Positions 26,612 to 35,436 of a stretch of DNA of 64,000 bases are shown piece by piece. This DNA is from Leptospira sp. GIMC2001. GTDB taxonomy: Bacteria; Spirochaetota; Leptospiria; Leptospirales; Leptospiraceae. The notes under the pieces were generated by a model. The model made no database searches and was not told where the DNA came from. It saw only the letters and a list, made by a program, of their open reading frames with translations. Position 1 is the first letter of the stretch. Each line of letters opens with the position of its first letter. The stretch covers positions 62,001-126,000 of the forward strand of contig NZ_CP115468.1 of NCBI RefSeq assembly GCF_028462125.1, written 5' to 3'. The translations under genes and the position numbers were made by a program.

Positions 26612-27507
26612 TGATGGCATCGGATAGAGTTCGAGGTGCACAGCAAGCTGTTGATGCAGCTATTGCGCAAGAAAAGACTGCAACTCTCAATTTATCCAGA
26701 CAAAAGCAATTATTGGAGAAAGGATTGACATCCACAAGAAATATGGAGTTAGCAGAATTAGATTATGCTAATGCTATAACGGGATTGGATCGATCTAAGG
26801 CTGCTCTCGCTGCTGCAATTAATGAGCAAAGAGCGTTAAATGCAGATCAGTCAAAAGCGGATATGGATGGATCCGCGGCCATTCAAGATGCTAAAGCTTC
26901 CCTTGCTTCCACACAATCTGAAATAGCAAAAATTCTAGAAGAGATTCCGAAAGTAGAAGCTCGACTCTCTAGACAACAAAACCAAGAAGTATTTGCTCCG
27001 AGAGATGGAACGATAATGAGGATACTTGTAAATCCAGATGGACAACAAGTAAAAGAAGGAACAGTTCTCTGTATTATGATACCTGAAACAACGGATCGAG
27101 CTGTCGAGCTTTATGTTAATGGAAATGATATTCCATTGATTGTCGAAGGTCGGGATGTTAGATTGCAGTTTCAAGGTTGGCCAGTTCTACAAATCACAGG
27201 ATGGCCTGAATACGCCGTTGGTACATTTGGAGGAACAGTTTCTCTTGTTGATGTTACTGACAATGGATCAGGTTACTTTAGAATATTAGTAGTTCCTGAT
27301 AGAACTGATGAGGTTTGGCCTTCCTCTCGCTATTTACGTCAGGGTGTCAGAGCTAAAGGCTGGATATTTCTGAATCGTGTAAGTCTTGGTTATGAGCTCT
27401 GGAGAAGATTTAATGATTTCCCTCCTATGATTCCGATGGACGAACCAGCTCTAAAAAGCAGATTGGAATTGCCAGGCAGTCCAAGTACTGATAAATCTGG
27501 AAAATAG
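26608..27507 (+). CDS. HlyD-type membrane fusion protein, C-terminal fragment (frameshifted)
   Basis: Continues the adaptor broken at 26524-26535. It covers the rest of the periplasmic coiled coil (about residues 5-125, rich in Ala, Glu, Lys and Gln), the second half-lipoyl motif (VFAPRDGTIMRILVNPDGQQ near residue 130) and the beta-barrel domain. Apparent starts are GTG 26608, ATG 26611 and ATG 26614; the GTG overlaps the TGA of the first fragment, so re-initiation could make a separate soluble piece, but the intact product would be one protein of about 470 residues. The TolC gene follows. Confidence 0.85.
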   Translation: MMMASDRVRGAQQAVDAAIAQEKTATLNLSRQKQLLEKGLTSTRNMELAELDYANAITGLDRSKAALAAAINEQRALNADQSKADMDGSAAIQDAKASLASTQSEIAKILEEIPKVEARLSRQQNQEVFAPRDGTIMRILVNPDGQQVKEGTVLCIMIPETTDRAVELYVNGNDIPLIVEGRDVRLQFQGWPVLQITGWPEYAVGTFGGTVSLVDVTDNGSGYFRILVVPDRTDEVWPSSRYLRQGVRAKGWIFLNRVSLGYELWRRFNDFPPMIPMDEPALKSRLELPGSPSTDKSGK

Positions 27508-27516
27508 TTATTGAAA

Positions 27517-28959
27517 ATGAAAAAGGTTTATCTTGGAGTAATAACTCTATTTGCTTTCTGGGATCTGTATCCGGAGACCAAGAGTCTCAAAGTCGATCCA
27601 ATGCTTTTCCAAAAAGAAAGTGCCAACGTCCTGTCTTTAGAAAAGATTTTACAAGGAGTTGAGCGATCTTATCCCTTGATCCTTGCCGCAGAACGATTGT
27701 TAACTGTTGCAGAGTATGAATACCTTGCTGCTCAAGGTGCCTTTGATTTAAGTTTTGAGTCTATAGGATCTGTATCGCCGACTGGATACTATCAGAATGC
27801 AACAAGTGACAATGTGTTCAGAAAGCCAACTCCTCTCGCTGGAACTTCTTTCTTTGGAGGATATCGATTGGGTCGGGGAAATTTTCCTGCTTACTACGGC
27901 AATCGAGCCACCAACGAATTAGGAGAATTTCGTGCAGGTGCAATCGTTCCACTGATGCGTAACCGAGAAATTGATAAGAATAGAGCAGAGCTTAAGAAAG
28001 CAGATGTGGATCGTACTTTAGCTGAGTTATCTATTCAGAAATTAAAATTAGAAGTCATTCGTGAGTCCACAAAAAGATATTGGAAATGGGTCGCATCTGG
28101 ACAAGAATACAAAGTGAATGAAAATTTACTAAAAATTGCACAAGAAAGAGTATCACAAGTTTCCGATCGAGTAAAGTTAGGTGATCTCCCGGCAATTGAG
28201 AATACAGAGAATGACAGAGCTATTTTACAAAGGGAGTCTCTTCTAATATCATCACGCCGAGAACTTCAGAAGGCTGCTATTGATCTCTCTCTGTTCTTGC
28301 GTGAGCCAAATGGAAAAATGATTTTACCGACTGAGGATCAATTACCAGCCAATTTTCCTAGACATGTAAATTTAGACGAAATACCTTCTGATAATTTAAT
28401 CAAGGATGCATGGAAGAAGCGTCCAGAAATTCAAGAATACCAAGCTAAAAGAGAAAAGGTAGCGATTGATCGCCAATTCGAACAAAACAACCTGAAGCCT
28501 CAAGTTGACCTTGTGGTTTCCGCCTCACAAGATATTGGTGCTGGAAGCCCAACAAGATCCAGACCTGAACTAGAAGCTACTCTTGTGATGAATTTTCCAT
28601 TGCAGACAAGAAGACAGCGAGGAAAAATCGGTGCCGCTGAAGCAAAAATTGCTCAGATTGACCAAGAGGAAAAATTTGCTCGTGATAAGATTACAACCGA
28701 AGTACAAGATGCACTTTCTGAAGTTAGCGCAAGTTATGAGAGAGTTGAAGTAGCAAAAAAAGAATTGGTTCTCGCTAAAAAATTGCAAGGACTTGAGCAA
28801 GATCGTTTTGCTCTAGGTGATAGTACTTTATTATTTGTTAATATACGAGAACAGACAGCGGCTGAGGCTGCTATTCGTGAAGTAAAAGCTTTAAATGATT
28901 TTTTCAACGCACTTGCCAACTATCATGCGGCTATTGCAGACAATTCGATAAGAAGGTAG
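27517..28959 (+). CDS. TolC-family outer membrane efflux/secretion protein
   Basis: An outer-membrane channel component of about 480 residues. It has a short signal sequence and then two long helical TolC repeats, seen as heptad-rich stretches at about 130-260 and 320-470 (for example LAELSIQKLKLEVIRES and ITTEVQDALSEVSASYERV). ATG 27517 is preferred over TTG 27511, which is two codons earlier in the same frame. It completes the exporter-adaptor-channel trio of a type I secretion system and starts 9 bases after the adaptor stop. Downstream it converges with kdsB across a 3-base gap. Confidence 0.9.
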   Translation: MKKVYLGVITLFAFWDLYPETKSLKVDPMLFQKESANVLSLEKILQGVERSYPLILAAERLLTVAEYEYLAAQGAFDLSFESIGSVSPTGYYQNATSDNVFRKPTPLAGTSFFGGYRLGRGNFPAYYGNRATNELGEFRAGAIVPLMRNREIDKNRAELKKADVDRTLAELSIQKLKLEVIRESTKRYWKWVASGQEYKVNENLLKIAQERVSQVSDRVKLGDLPAIENTENDRAILQRESLLISSRRELQKAAIDLSLFLREPNGKMILPTEDQLPANFPRHVNLDEIPSDNLIKDAWKKRPEIQEYQAKREKVAIDRQFEQNNLKPQVDLVVSASQDIGAGSPTRSRPELEATLVMNFPLQTRRQRGKIGAAEAKIAQIDQEEKFARDKITTEVQDALSEVSASYERVEVAKKELVLAKKLQGLEQDRFALGDSTLLFVNIREQTAAEAAIREVKALNDFFNALANYHAAIADNSIRR

Positions 28960-28962
28960 AAT

Positions 28963-29781
28963 TTAAATCCAACCTCGTTTAACAAACTCAGCTTCAACAA
29001 AGGAAACATCTTCGGGTCTATCAATAGATAAAGTGGCTTTATCTGCAACGAAGATTCCGATCTCATATCCCGTTTGCATAACTCTGAGTTGTTCCAATGA
29101 TTCAAGGCTCTCCCAAGAGCTCAAAGGAAGACTTCCATATTGCAAAAGAAAATCAATATTGTAGCAATACATTCCCAGATGTCTATAGTAGACATTGTCA
29201 GATTTATTTTCAGAAATTTCTTTTTGATAGAAAGGTGAATCAGATTTAAATGGATGAGGAATCATCGCACGAGAAAAATACATGGCTCTGCCATTTTGAT
29301 CAAATATTACTTTCACACGATTGGGATCGGTTGCTTCGGTCTGTGACATTGGGACCGCAGCAGTAGTAATGACCCAATTTCGATTTTTCAACTTTTGTTC
29401 TATCACGCCTTCGATGAGTTCGGTTTCGATTCCAGGTTCATCTCCTTGGATATTGATCACCACATCGGAAGCGGGATTTACCTTATCACCTAAATTTTGT
29501 ACAACTTCTATGATACGATCTGTTCCTGTTGGATGATTAGAACTGGTCATCATCACTTGCCCACCAAATGAAGTGACTTCATCGTAGATTCTCTGGTCAT
29601 CGGTTGCAACGATGATATTGGAAAGGTTCTTACATAAGGCAGTGGATTCATAAGTCCACCGAATCATTGTTTTGGTGCCGATCTTGGTAAGTGGTTTCCC
29701 AGGAAAACGCGTACTTCCATAACGTGCAGGAATAACTGCGATCACTTTAGATTCAGAATTTATACTATGGTTTGAGTTCAT
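28963..29781 (-). CDS. kdsB: 3-deoxy-manno-octulosonate cytidylyltransferase
   Basis: Makes CMP-KDO from CTP and KDO for LPS inner-core synthesis. The 272-residue protein has AVIPARYGSTRFPGKPL at the N-terminus (CTP-binding), INIQGDEPGIE near residue 107 and RHLGMYCYN near residue 195. Length is slightly above the usual 250 residues because of an extra N-terminal stretch and an insertion near residue 180. It is the last gene on the minus strand after fliL, with a strong inverted repeat in the 78-base gap, so it may have its own promoter. Confidence 0.95.
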   Translation of the reverse strand: MNSNHSINSESKVIAVIPARYGSTRFPGKPLTKIGTKTMIRWTYESTALCKNLSNIIVATDDQRIYDEVTSFGGQVMMTSSNHPTGTDRIIEVVQNLGDKVNPASDVVINIQGDEPGIETELIEGVIEQKLKNRNWVITTAAVPMSQTEATDPNRVKVIFDQNGRAMYFSRAMIPHPFKSDSPFYQKEISENKSDNVYYRHLGMYCYNIDFLLQYGSLPLSSWESLESLEQLRVMQTGYEIGIFVADKATLSIDRPEDVSFVEAEFVKRGWI

Positions 29782-29809
29782 GGAGATTCAAAAATTGCAA
29801 TGTTAGATC

Positions 29810-29853
29810 AGATTGTCTAGTTCGATGATTTTTCGTTTCGAAATAGACAATCT
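29810..29853. repeat. Perfect 10-base inverted repeat between fliL and kdsB
   Basis: AGATTGTCTA (29810-29819) and TAGACAATCT (29844-29853) are perfect arms around 24 bases that themselves contain a small stem (TTTCG-AAA-CGAAA on the minus strand). It lies 3' of fliL and 5' of kdsB. It could end the motility transcript, although no T run follows, or act as an operator or 5' UTR element for kdsB. Confidence 0.55.
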
Positions 29854-29859
29854 AATAAT

Positions 29860-30387
29860 CTAGTTGATGATAAACTCAGTGAAATACACCTCTTTGATTT
29901 TACCATTGGTGAGAATATGGTTGATATGGGCCTTAATCTCTTCGCGTAAATCCAATTGTTGAGTGATGGTTTTCAATTCGTCTTTTGTTTTTCTAGAAAT
30001 GATCAAATTGATTAAGTTTTGCATCTGAGCTCTTCTTGAGGATAGTTCCTGCGAGAGTGCAGGTTGTCCGCTCTCAATTCCAAAAACCAACTTCATCTTA
30101 ACAAAATGCGATTCACCAATATCCGCTGTATTGATACGGAATTCTTCTTCGATATTGAATGTATCCAATGGTGGTGGTGCTTTGACTAATGCGATGTTTT
30201 TCTGCTCTTTGAAAACAGAAGTAGCAGTTCTCTGGGCAACCAACATGGATATTACAGCGACAATTATTATACCAAATATCGCTCCAGCAATATATAACAA
30301 CCATTTGATGATTGGCGATGTACCGACACCTCCAGGACTTCCTTCGGCTAACCCGCCTTCGTCTTCATCTATTTCTGAATCACCCAT
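29860..30387 (-). CDS. fliL: Flagellar basal body-associated protein FliL
   Basis: A 175-residue single-pass inner membrane protein: acidic/Gly-rich cytoplasmic N-terminus, transmembrane helix at about 29-50, and a periplasmic FliL domain ending VYFTEFIIN, the usual C-terminal strand. FliL surrounds the stator and supports motor torque; in spirochaetes it helps position periplasmic flagella. A near-perfect ribosome site (AGGAGGTAAT) precedes the ATG. It follows motB in the same operon. Confidence 0.93.
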   Translation of the reverse strand: MGDSEIDEDEGGLAEGSPGGVGTSPIIKWLLYIAGAIFGIIIVAVISMLVAQRTATSVFKEQKNIALVKAPPPLDTFNIEEEFRINTADIGESHFVKMKLVFGIESGQPALSQELSSRRAQMQNLINLIISRKTKDELKTITQQLDLREEIKAHINHILTNGKIKEVYFTEFIIN

Positions 30388-30426
30388 TTCGATTACCTCC
30401 TATTTTAATGTTTCGAAATTTCATAA

Positions 30427-31260
30427 TTAATTATCACCTTCAGTAGTTGATTCTGTCTGAGGAAATCTTGAATCAGGAAGTCCATATCCACTTTCAAAAG
30501 TTTTTCTCTTGGTTGATTTCTCAGTTAGAATCACAATATCAATTCTTCGATTGAAAGCTTTTGCTTCAGGTGTTCCCTTATTCTCTAGCGCAAGCGGACG
30601 ATAAGAACCAAAGCTCACTGCTTGGAAGTCACTCGGTCTTAAGTCTTTCGAATTGATCATAAACACTGTTGTATTGATTGCGCGAGCACCCGCAAGATCC
30701 CAATTATTAAGGTATTCTCTTTCTTCTCGACCCGGCATTGGTCCTGGAGTTATCGCATCTAGATCGCTATGTCCTTCTACTCGTACAAAACGTTCAAGAT
30801 CTTTGATTAAACCGGCTGCTTTGATTAAAGTTTCTTTGATTGTCGACGTCAATATTGCCGAACCAGGATAGAAGTAATCTGCACCAACAAGTGAGATTAC
30901 AAGTCCTCTTTCGTCTTCAGAGATTCTTACTTTGCCTGCTTGAATTTCAGGTTGGAAAATCTGAGTCGCATCTTTTTTGGATTTGGAGAGATTTTTACCT
31001 TGGACTTGAGACGGAAGACTCTCTATGGTCATTCCCATTTCTTCAAGACTTCCTTTGGATAGAGTCTGTCCACCAGTGAATAAGCCAGTTGTAGATTTGA
31101 ATGCAGAAAGGATAATATGCATCTCTCTCGCATCTGTCTTACCTGTAGTATACAAAAGAATAAAGAAGCAGAGAAGAAGAGTCACCATGTCTCCGTAGGT
31201 GAGCATGTACTCCCCTACTTTCTGAACGCATTCTGGACATTTGACCTTCTTCTTAGCCAT
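30427..31260 (-). CDS. motB: Flagellar motor stator protein MotB
   Basis: A 277-residue stator subunit. The transmembrane helix (about 17-36) starts with the proton-channel region GDMVTLLLCFFILLY. The periplasmic OmpA-like peptidoglycan-binding domain follows, with VEGHSDLDA near residue 158 and NRRIDIVI near residue 245. The ion-binding Asp is the one in YGDMVT near residue 20. Its start codon overlaps the motA stop by one base, as expected for a stoichiometric pair. Confidence 0.95.
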   Translation of the reverse strand: MAKKKVKCPECVQKVGEYMLTYGDMVTLLLCFFILLYTTGKTDAREMHIILSAFKSTTGLFTGGQTLSKGSLEEMGMTIESLPSQVQGKNLSKSKKDATQIFQPEIQAGKVRISEDERGLVISLVGADYFYPGSAILTSTIKETLIKAAGLIKDLERFVRVEGHSDLDAITPGPMPGREEREYLNNWDLAGARAINTTVFMINSKDLRPSDFQAVSFGSYRPLALENKGTPEAKAFNRRIDIVILTEKSTKRKTFESGYGLPDSRFPQTESTTEGDN

Positions 31261-32042
31261 TAATTATCTTCCTCTTTCAAGGAGACTCGATCGACTGGAG
31301 CAAGGAAGGATGCGAGTTTTTCTTTCACAATACGTGGGTTGTCTCCAGATTGAATGGATAGAGTTCCTTCTACCATTACTTGCTTAACAATCAATTCGTC
31401 TTCACTTCTTCTTGTTAACTTACGAACAAAAGGAATCGCAATTAAGTTTGATCCAAGCGATCCGTACAAAGTTGTGATAAGAGCAGCAGCCATACCAGAT
31501 CCGATTAGGGATGGATCTCCAGCACCTAAGTTGTTCAACATGGCGATAAGTCCAATCAAAGTTCCTAACATCCCGAATCCTGGAGCGAGACCGCCCCATG
31601 CATCCCACCAAGCGCGACCATTTAAGTGACGTTTGGCGACGTTGTCAATCTCAGTTTCCATAATATTTCTAACGAGCTCTGGATCTGTTCCGTCCACTAC
31701 CAACTGAATTCCTTTGCGTAAAAATTCTTCTGGTAAGTCATTGATATCATCTTCGAGTGCAAGCAATCCTTCACGACGAGCTTTCTCGGAGAAGGAGACG
31801 AGAGTTATGATTAGATTGGGTAGATCAAATTTGGGAGTTTGGAAAACTTTTTGCGTAATTTTGCCGACTGTTAGCGTTCCTTCCCATGGTTGCGAAATCA
31901 TTGTCGCAGCCGTCGCTCCACCAAAGGTAATAAATACCGATGGAATGTTGATAAGATCAAGCGGGGATAATCCTGCTTGAATAGTTCCGAAGAGAAGAAG
32001 AAAGACTCCTAATCCTAATCCTATGACCGATGCTATATCCAT
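31260..32042 (-). CDS. motA: Flagellar motor stator protein MotA
   Basis: A 260-residue stator subunit with four transmembrane segments (about 4-22, 30-47, 148-170 and 180-202). The cytoplasmic loop between helices 2 and 3 carries the conserved charged residues that contact FliG, and the segment GGLAPGFGMLGTLIGLI is typical of MotA/PomA. Together with MotB it couples ion flow to rotation of the periplasmic flagella. It starts 12 bases after flbD. Confidence 0.96.
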   Translation of the reverse strand: MDIASVIGLGLGVFLLLFGTIQAGLSPLDLINIPSVFITFGGATAATMISQPWEGTLTVGKITQKVFQTPKFDLPNLIITLVSFSEKARREGLLALEDDINDLPEEFLRKGIQLVVDGTDPELVRNIMETEIDNVAKRHLNGRAWWDAWGGLAPGFGMLGTLIGLIAMLNNLGAGDPSLIGSGMAAALITTLYGSLGSNLIAIPFVRKLTRRSEDELIVKQVMVEGTLSIQSGDNPRIVKEKLASFLAPVDRVSLKEEDN

Positions 32043-32054
32043 AATTGCTTACGT

Positions 32055-32261
32055 TTAATTCCTTCCCGTCTTGATTGGGCTTTGGTAGATATCCCTGTGG
32101 TAATCTTTCACCAATTGGATTAATTCTTGGACGGTTTCCTTAATCACGAATTTACGCTCAGTTGTCAAAGTCACAACGGTATCAGGATTTGCTTCAATCG
32201 TCTCGATGAGATTTGCATTGATAACAAATTCTTCACCCTTTAACCTATGAACAATAATCAA
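32055..32261 (-). CDS. flbD: Flagellar protein FlbD/SwrD family
   Basis: A 68-residue FlbD-family protein (MIIVHRLKGEEFVINANLIE, then the VTLTTERKFVIKETVQELI segment). The Bacillus homologue SwrD raises flagellar motor power. The order flbD-motA-motB-fliL is the conserved spirochaete motility order. Here it follows a glycosyltransferase gene by 27 bases, so it may be co-transcribed with the two upstream envelope genes. Confidence 0.92.
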   Translation of the reverse strand: MIIVHRLKGEEFVINANLIETIEANPDTVVTLTTERKFVIKETVQELIQLVKDYHRDIYQSPIKTGRN

Positions 32262-32288
32262 GCGTATTACCTCGCTCTGTGGGAATTC

Positions 32289-33368
32289 CTACTTATGTCT
32301 ATCGACGACCTTTCGAATTTGGTTGATGAATTTTTCTTCTGTAAATCGCTCTATGGATTTCTGAAAATCAGATTTTTTGTAAATTTTCTTCTCAAAAGCT
32401 TGAATGCAGTCATTTATTGATTCCACAGTCTGTTCTGGGAAAAACTCTCCTGTTCGCCCACCTACTACTGTTTCCAAGGCTCCACCTTGACCAAATGCTA
32501 GAACCGGAGTACAAAACGACTGAGCTTCCACCGGAGTGATGCCAAAATCTTCTAAGCCAGGAAATAGAAATGCCCGAGCTCGACTGTAATAGCCATCCAC
32601 TTCTTCTCGGGAAATATTCTTGAGAAGGATTACATTATGGGGAAGATTTTTGCGAATTTTCGCTTCGTCCTGTCCACCGCCGATGATGATTAGCTTTTTG
32701 CCATTGATTCGAAATGCCTCAATTGCTAAGTCAATTTTTTTGTAAGGAGCAAAAGCAGAGACGATTAGATAAAAATCTTCTTTGGCTCGTTCCGTAACTT
32801 TCGTACCTTGAGGAAGGCAAGGTGGATGAATGACTTCGTATTCTCTTCTGTAGTACTTTTGAATCCTTTTGCCAACGAAATCTGAATTGCAAGTGAAAAC
32901 ATCAACTCGATTGGATGAGGCACTGTCCCAAGTTCGGAGATAGTTTGAAACAATTTGATAAAATAGAAATTTTGGCCCTGATCTTGCCGGAAAATAATCA
33001 TAATACATATCCCATACATATCTCATCGGTGAATGAATATAAGAAACGTGCAGACTGTTCGGAGGAGGGATGATTCCTTTTGCCACACAATGTGAAGAAG
33101 AAAGTATTACATCATAGCCACGTAGATCAAAAGTTTCTATAGCGGTTGGAAAAAGAGGAAGATACCATCTGTACTTGGACGATTTGAACGGCAATCGATC
33201 TGTAAAAGCTGAAACGATTTTACGATCCTCTATTCGAGGATTCAATTTGCCTTTATTGTAAATCAATGTAAATAAATCAGCAGTCGGATAGAGCTTCAAT
33301 AGAGAATCTAAAACTTTTTCTCCACCTCGCATTCCTGTAAGCCAATCATGGATGATTGCGATTTTCAA
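32289..33368 (-). CDS. GT4 family glycosyltransferase
   Basis: A 359-residue GT-B enzyme starting LKIAIIHDWLTGMRGGEKVL, the opening of WbaZ-like mannosyltransferases. The donor-site motif is SAFAPYKKIDLAIEAF near residue 205, and FPGLEDFGITPVEAQ near residue 276 supplies the E-x7-E signature. I set the start at TTG 33368 because AAGGAG (33375-33380) lies 6 bases upstream; the longer frame to 33389 would read through this ribosome site. Together with the MCE gene it forms a unit upstream of the motility genes. The acceptor is unknown. Confidence 0.88.
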   Translation of the reverse strand: MKIAIIHDWLTGMRGGEKVLDSLLKLYPTADLFTLIYNKGKLNPRIEDRKIVSAFTDRLPFKSSKYRWYLPLFPTAIETFDLRGYDVILSSSHCVAKGIIPPPNSLHVSYIHSPMRYVWDMYYDYFPARSGPKFLFYQIVSNYLRTWDSASSNRVDVFTCNSDFVGKRIQKYYRREYEVIHPPCLPQGTKVTERAKEDFYLIVSAFAPYKKIDLAIEAFRINGKKLIIIGGGQDEAKIRKNLPHNVILLKNISREEVDGYYSRARAFLFPGLEDFGITPVEAQSFCTPVLAFGQGGALETVVGGRTGEFFPEQTVESINDCIQAFEKKIYKKSDFQKSIERFTEEKFINQIRKVVDRHK

Positions 33369-33392
33369 ATTATTCTCCTTAAATACCAATCA

Positions 33393-34196
33393 TCATAGAT
33401 TCGGGTATTTACGAAATGCGGAAATTGGTTCCACATACCGACCTGTCAGAGTTGTGTTACCAAAAAAACTAGACGATATTATAAAAGGTATTGGATGAGT
33501 AGATTCTAATTTACGATTTCCTTCTTGGTATCTTCTCGCATCAGTCGTTAGATAAGATAAATCATTTAGAGTATCATAAAGTTCGTCATAAGCAATTGAT
33601 GTATTGATTAAGAGGGGCAATGTTCCTGAGGTTCCCAACAATTTTTCAGAAATTTCTCTAGTGTTAGTTACAATCTGTCTAGTGTCTTCACGATTTTCGG
33701 TGATTACAGTATTGGCTGCCTCGAAGAAATTATCCATGTAGCGAGCAGATGGAAAAAATTCAGGTGTCCTATCATCCAGCTTGTAAATAGGATTGTAAAA
33801 GGTTAGAGCTTCATCATCAAAGTAGCCTGGATCAATATCGATGATCCTACCCGAAAATAGAGTTTTTGTTTTGAATCGAACCGAATAATTATCCCAAAGT
33901 GTGATCGGTTCCTTTACGGCAAGAGTCAATTCGATCGTCTTTTCCTTCGTTGAATCAATGTAACGACGATCAGGAACATCCATTGTGGGAACTACGTCAA
34001 TGGATAGAACAAATCCTGATTCAATCCCTTTGATATAAACTTCAGTACCTTCAGCAATTCCATCAATCTGGCTATAGTAAATTTTGGTTCGATAGGGGAA
34101 TAGGTTCTTCTTACCCTCAGTACTAATTATAGTACGAAAGAAAGAAAGTGACATTAGCGTCGCGAAAATGAGTCCAGCAATTAGTTCTTTTTTCAT
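33393..34196 (-). CDS. MCE/MlaD-domain protein
   Basis: A 267-residue membrane-anchored protein: one N-terminal transmembrane helix (about 7-22), then an MCE domain (about 35-130) with YYSQIDGIAEGTEVYIKGIESG, followed by a helical C-terminal region. MCE proteins form hexameric channels that carry lipids between membranes, usually with an MlaE permease and MlaF ATPase, which are not present nearby. The adjacent glycosyltransferase gene suggests an envelope role. The C-terminal part is shorter than in most MlaD homologues. Confidence 0.8.
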   Translation of the reverse strand: MKKELIAGLIFATLMSLSFFRTIISTEGKKNLFPYRTKIYYSQIDGIAEGTEVYIKGIESGFVLSIDVVPTMDVPDRRYIDSTKEKTIELTLAVKEPITLWDNYSVRFKTKTLFSGRIIDIDPGYFDDEALTFYNPIYKLDDRTPEFFPSARYMDNFFEAANTVITENREDTRQIVTNTREISEKLLGTSGTLPLLINTSIAYDELYDTLNDLSYLTTDARRYQEGNRKLESTHPIPFIISSSFFGNTTLTGRYVEPISAFRKYPNL

Positions 34197-34272
34197 GAAA
34201 AGGTTGAATTTCTAAGTACTGAGAATAGCTTGAACCAATCAGTATGGCAATCTCTTTTTCCAGGGGGGAAAC

Positions 34273-34827
34273 TTGAAATATTGCAGTTTATGCGGATCAC
34301 AAGATCTGATTTTCAAGGTTCCGTCAGGTGACAGTCTACCTCGTTACATATGCGGTGGCTGTGAAACCATTCACTACGTTAATCCTAAGATTATTGTGGG
34401 TGCGATTCCCACTTACAAAGATCAAATTTTACTTTGTAAACGAGCAATCGAACCTCGAAAGGGAAAGTGGACTCTGCCTTGCGGATATATGGAGAATGGT
34501 GAGACCGTAGAAGAAGGTGCCGCAAGAGAAACATTGGAAGAAGCTAATGCGAGAATTGTAATAAAAAATTTACAATCTGTTTATAGCATTCCCTACATCA
34601 ATCAAGTGTATCTTGTTTTCAATTCCGAATTGTTAGATCTAGATTTTTCCGCTGGCGAGGAGAGCTTGGAAGTGGAATTGTTCAACGAAGAAGATATTCC
34701 TTGGTCGGAAATTGCATTCAGTGCAATCAAGTTTTCTCTAGAAACTTTTCTTCAGGATCGAAAGGAAGGGAATTTGCATATAACACGAGTGGGAAGATAC
34801 GCACTCAACAAAAAGGATAAGTTCTAA
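34273..34827 (+). CDS. Nudix hydrolase with N-terminal zinc ribbon
   Basis: A 184-residue protein. Two Cys pairs (CSLC at residues 3-6 and CGGC near 26-29) form a zinc ribbon as in NudC-like and some ADP-ribose pyrophosphatases. The Nudix box follows as GYMENGETVEEGAARETLEE near residue 75-97, with the full set of glutamates. The start is TTG 34273, fixed by a strong AGGGGGGA at 34262-34269. It hydrolyses a nucleoside diphosphate linked to another group; the substrate is not evident. The next gene begins immediately after its stop. Confidence 0.88.
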   Translation: MKYCSLCGSQDLIFKVPSGDSLPRYICGGCETIHYVNPKIIVGAIPTYKDQILLCKRAIEPRKGKWTLPCGYMENGETVEEGAARETLEEANARIVIKNLQSVYSIPYINQVYLVFNSELLDLDFSAGEESLEVELFNEEDIPWSEIAFSAIKFSLETFLQDRKEGNLHITRVGRYALNKKDKF

Positions 34828-35421
34828 ATGAAAAATAGCATCAATCAATACTTTACTTCAGAAATAAAACCAAATTTGAAAGCAAAGAATTCATTTGTTT
34901 ATATATGCTTGATCGTTGTAGTTTTCACAGGAATTCAATGCATCAATCAAGATCTCAAGAACATAGAAAGTCTCAAAAAATGTAAGGTTGATTTCAATTC
35001 TGTACAATTGAAAAATATAGCTCACGGTGGATTATTTGGATTGGCTCCAAAGATAGAAATGGATACAGAGATTGCGATGACAAATCCAAACGAATCCGAA
35101 GTGAATCTTTATGCTTTTGACTTTGACGTTTCATTGTTGCAAGAATCTGGTAATGGTGAGTTGCTCGGCAAAATTATTTCGGATCAAGAAATTATTATAC
35201 CAGCTAATACAACTCAGGTGATTCCTGTTAAAATTCGATCTGATTGGCAAGAAAAATTGGATGTAAAATTAATTCGCATACTATCTCAATTGATGAGTGA
35301 TGTAAACGCGGGAAAAGATCCAGAGTTCTTAATCGAGGGATCCATTCAATACAAAACAATTTTTGGGAATCTATCCATTCCTGTTCGAGAAGTTACTCAA
35401 GCTAAACTACGTAAGAAATAA
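34828..35421 (+). CDS. LEA14/WHy-domain-like lipoprotein
   Basis: A 197-residue probable lipoprotein. A basic N-terminal stretch and hydrophobic segment (about 24-37) end at FTGIQC, a spirochaete-type lipobox. The rest looks like a LEA-2/WHy beta-sandwich: NPNESEVNLYAFDFDVSL is the typical NPN start, followed by IIPANTTQVIPVKI. Such domains occur in surface or periplasmic proteins of unknown role. It starts directly after the Nudix stop, so the two are co-transcribed. The domain call is from pattern, not search. Confidence 0.68.
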   Translation: MKNSINQYFTSEIKPNLKAKNSFVYICLIVVVFTGIQCINQDLKNIESLKKCKVDFNSVQLKNIAHGGLFGLAPKIEMDTEIAMTNPNESEVNLYAFDFDVSLLQESGNGELLGKIISDQEIIIPANTTQVIPVKIRSDWQEKLDVKLIRILSQLMSDVNAGKDPEFLIEGSIQYKTIFGNLSIPVREVTQAKLRKK

Positions 35422-35436
35422 AATTAGGAATTTGAA

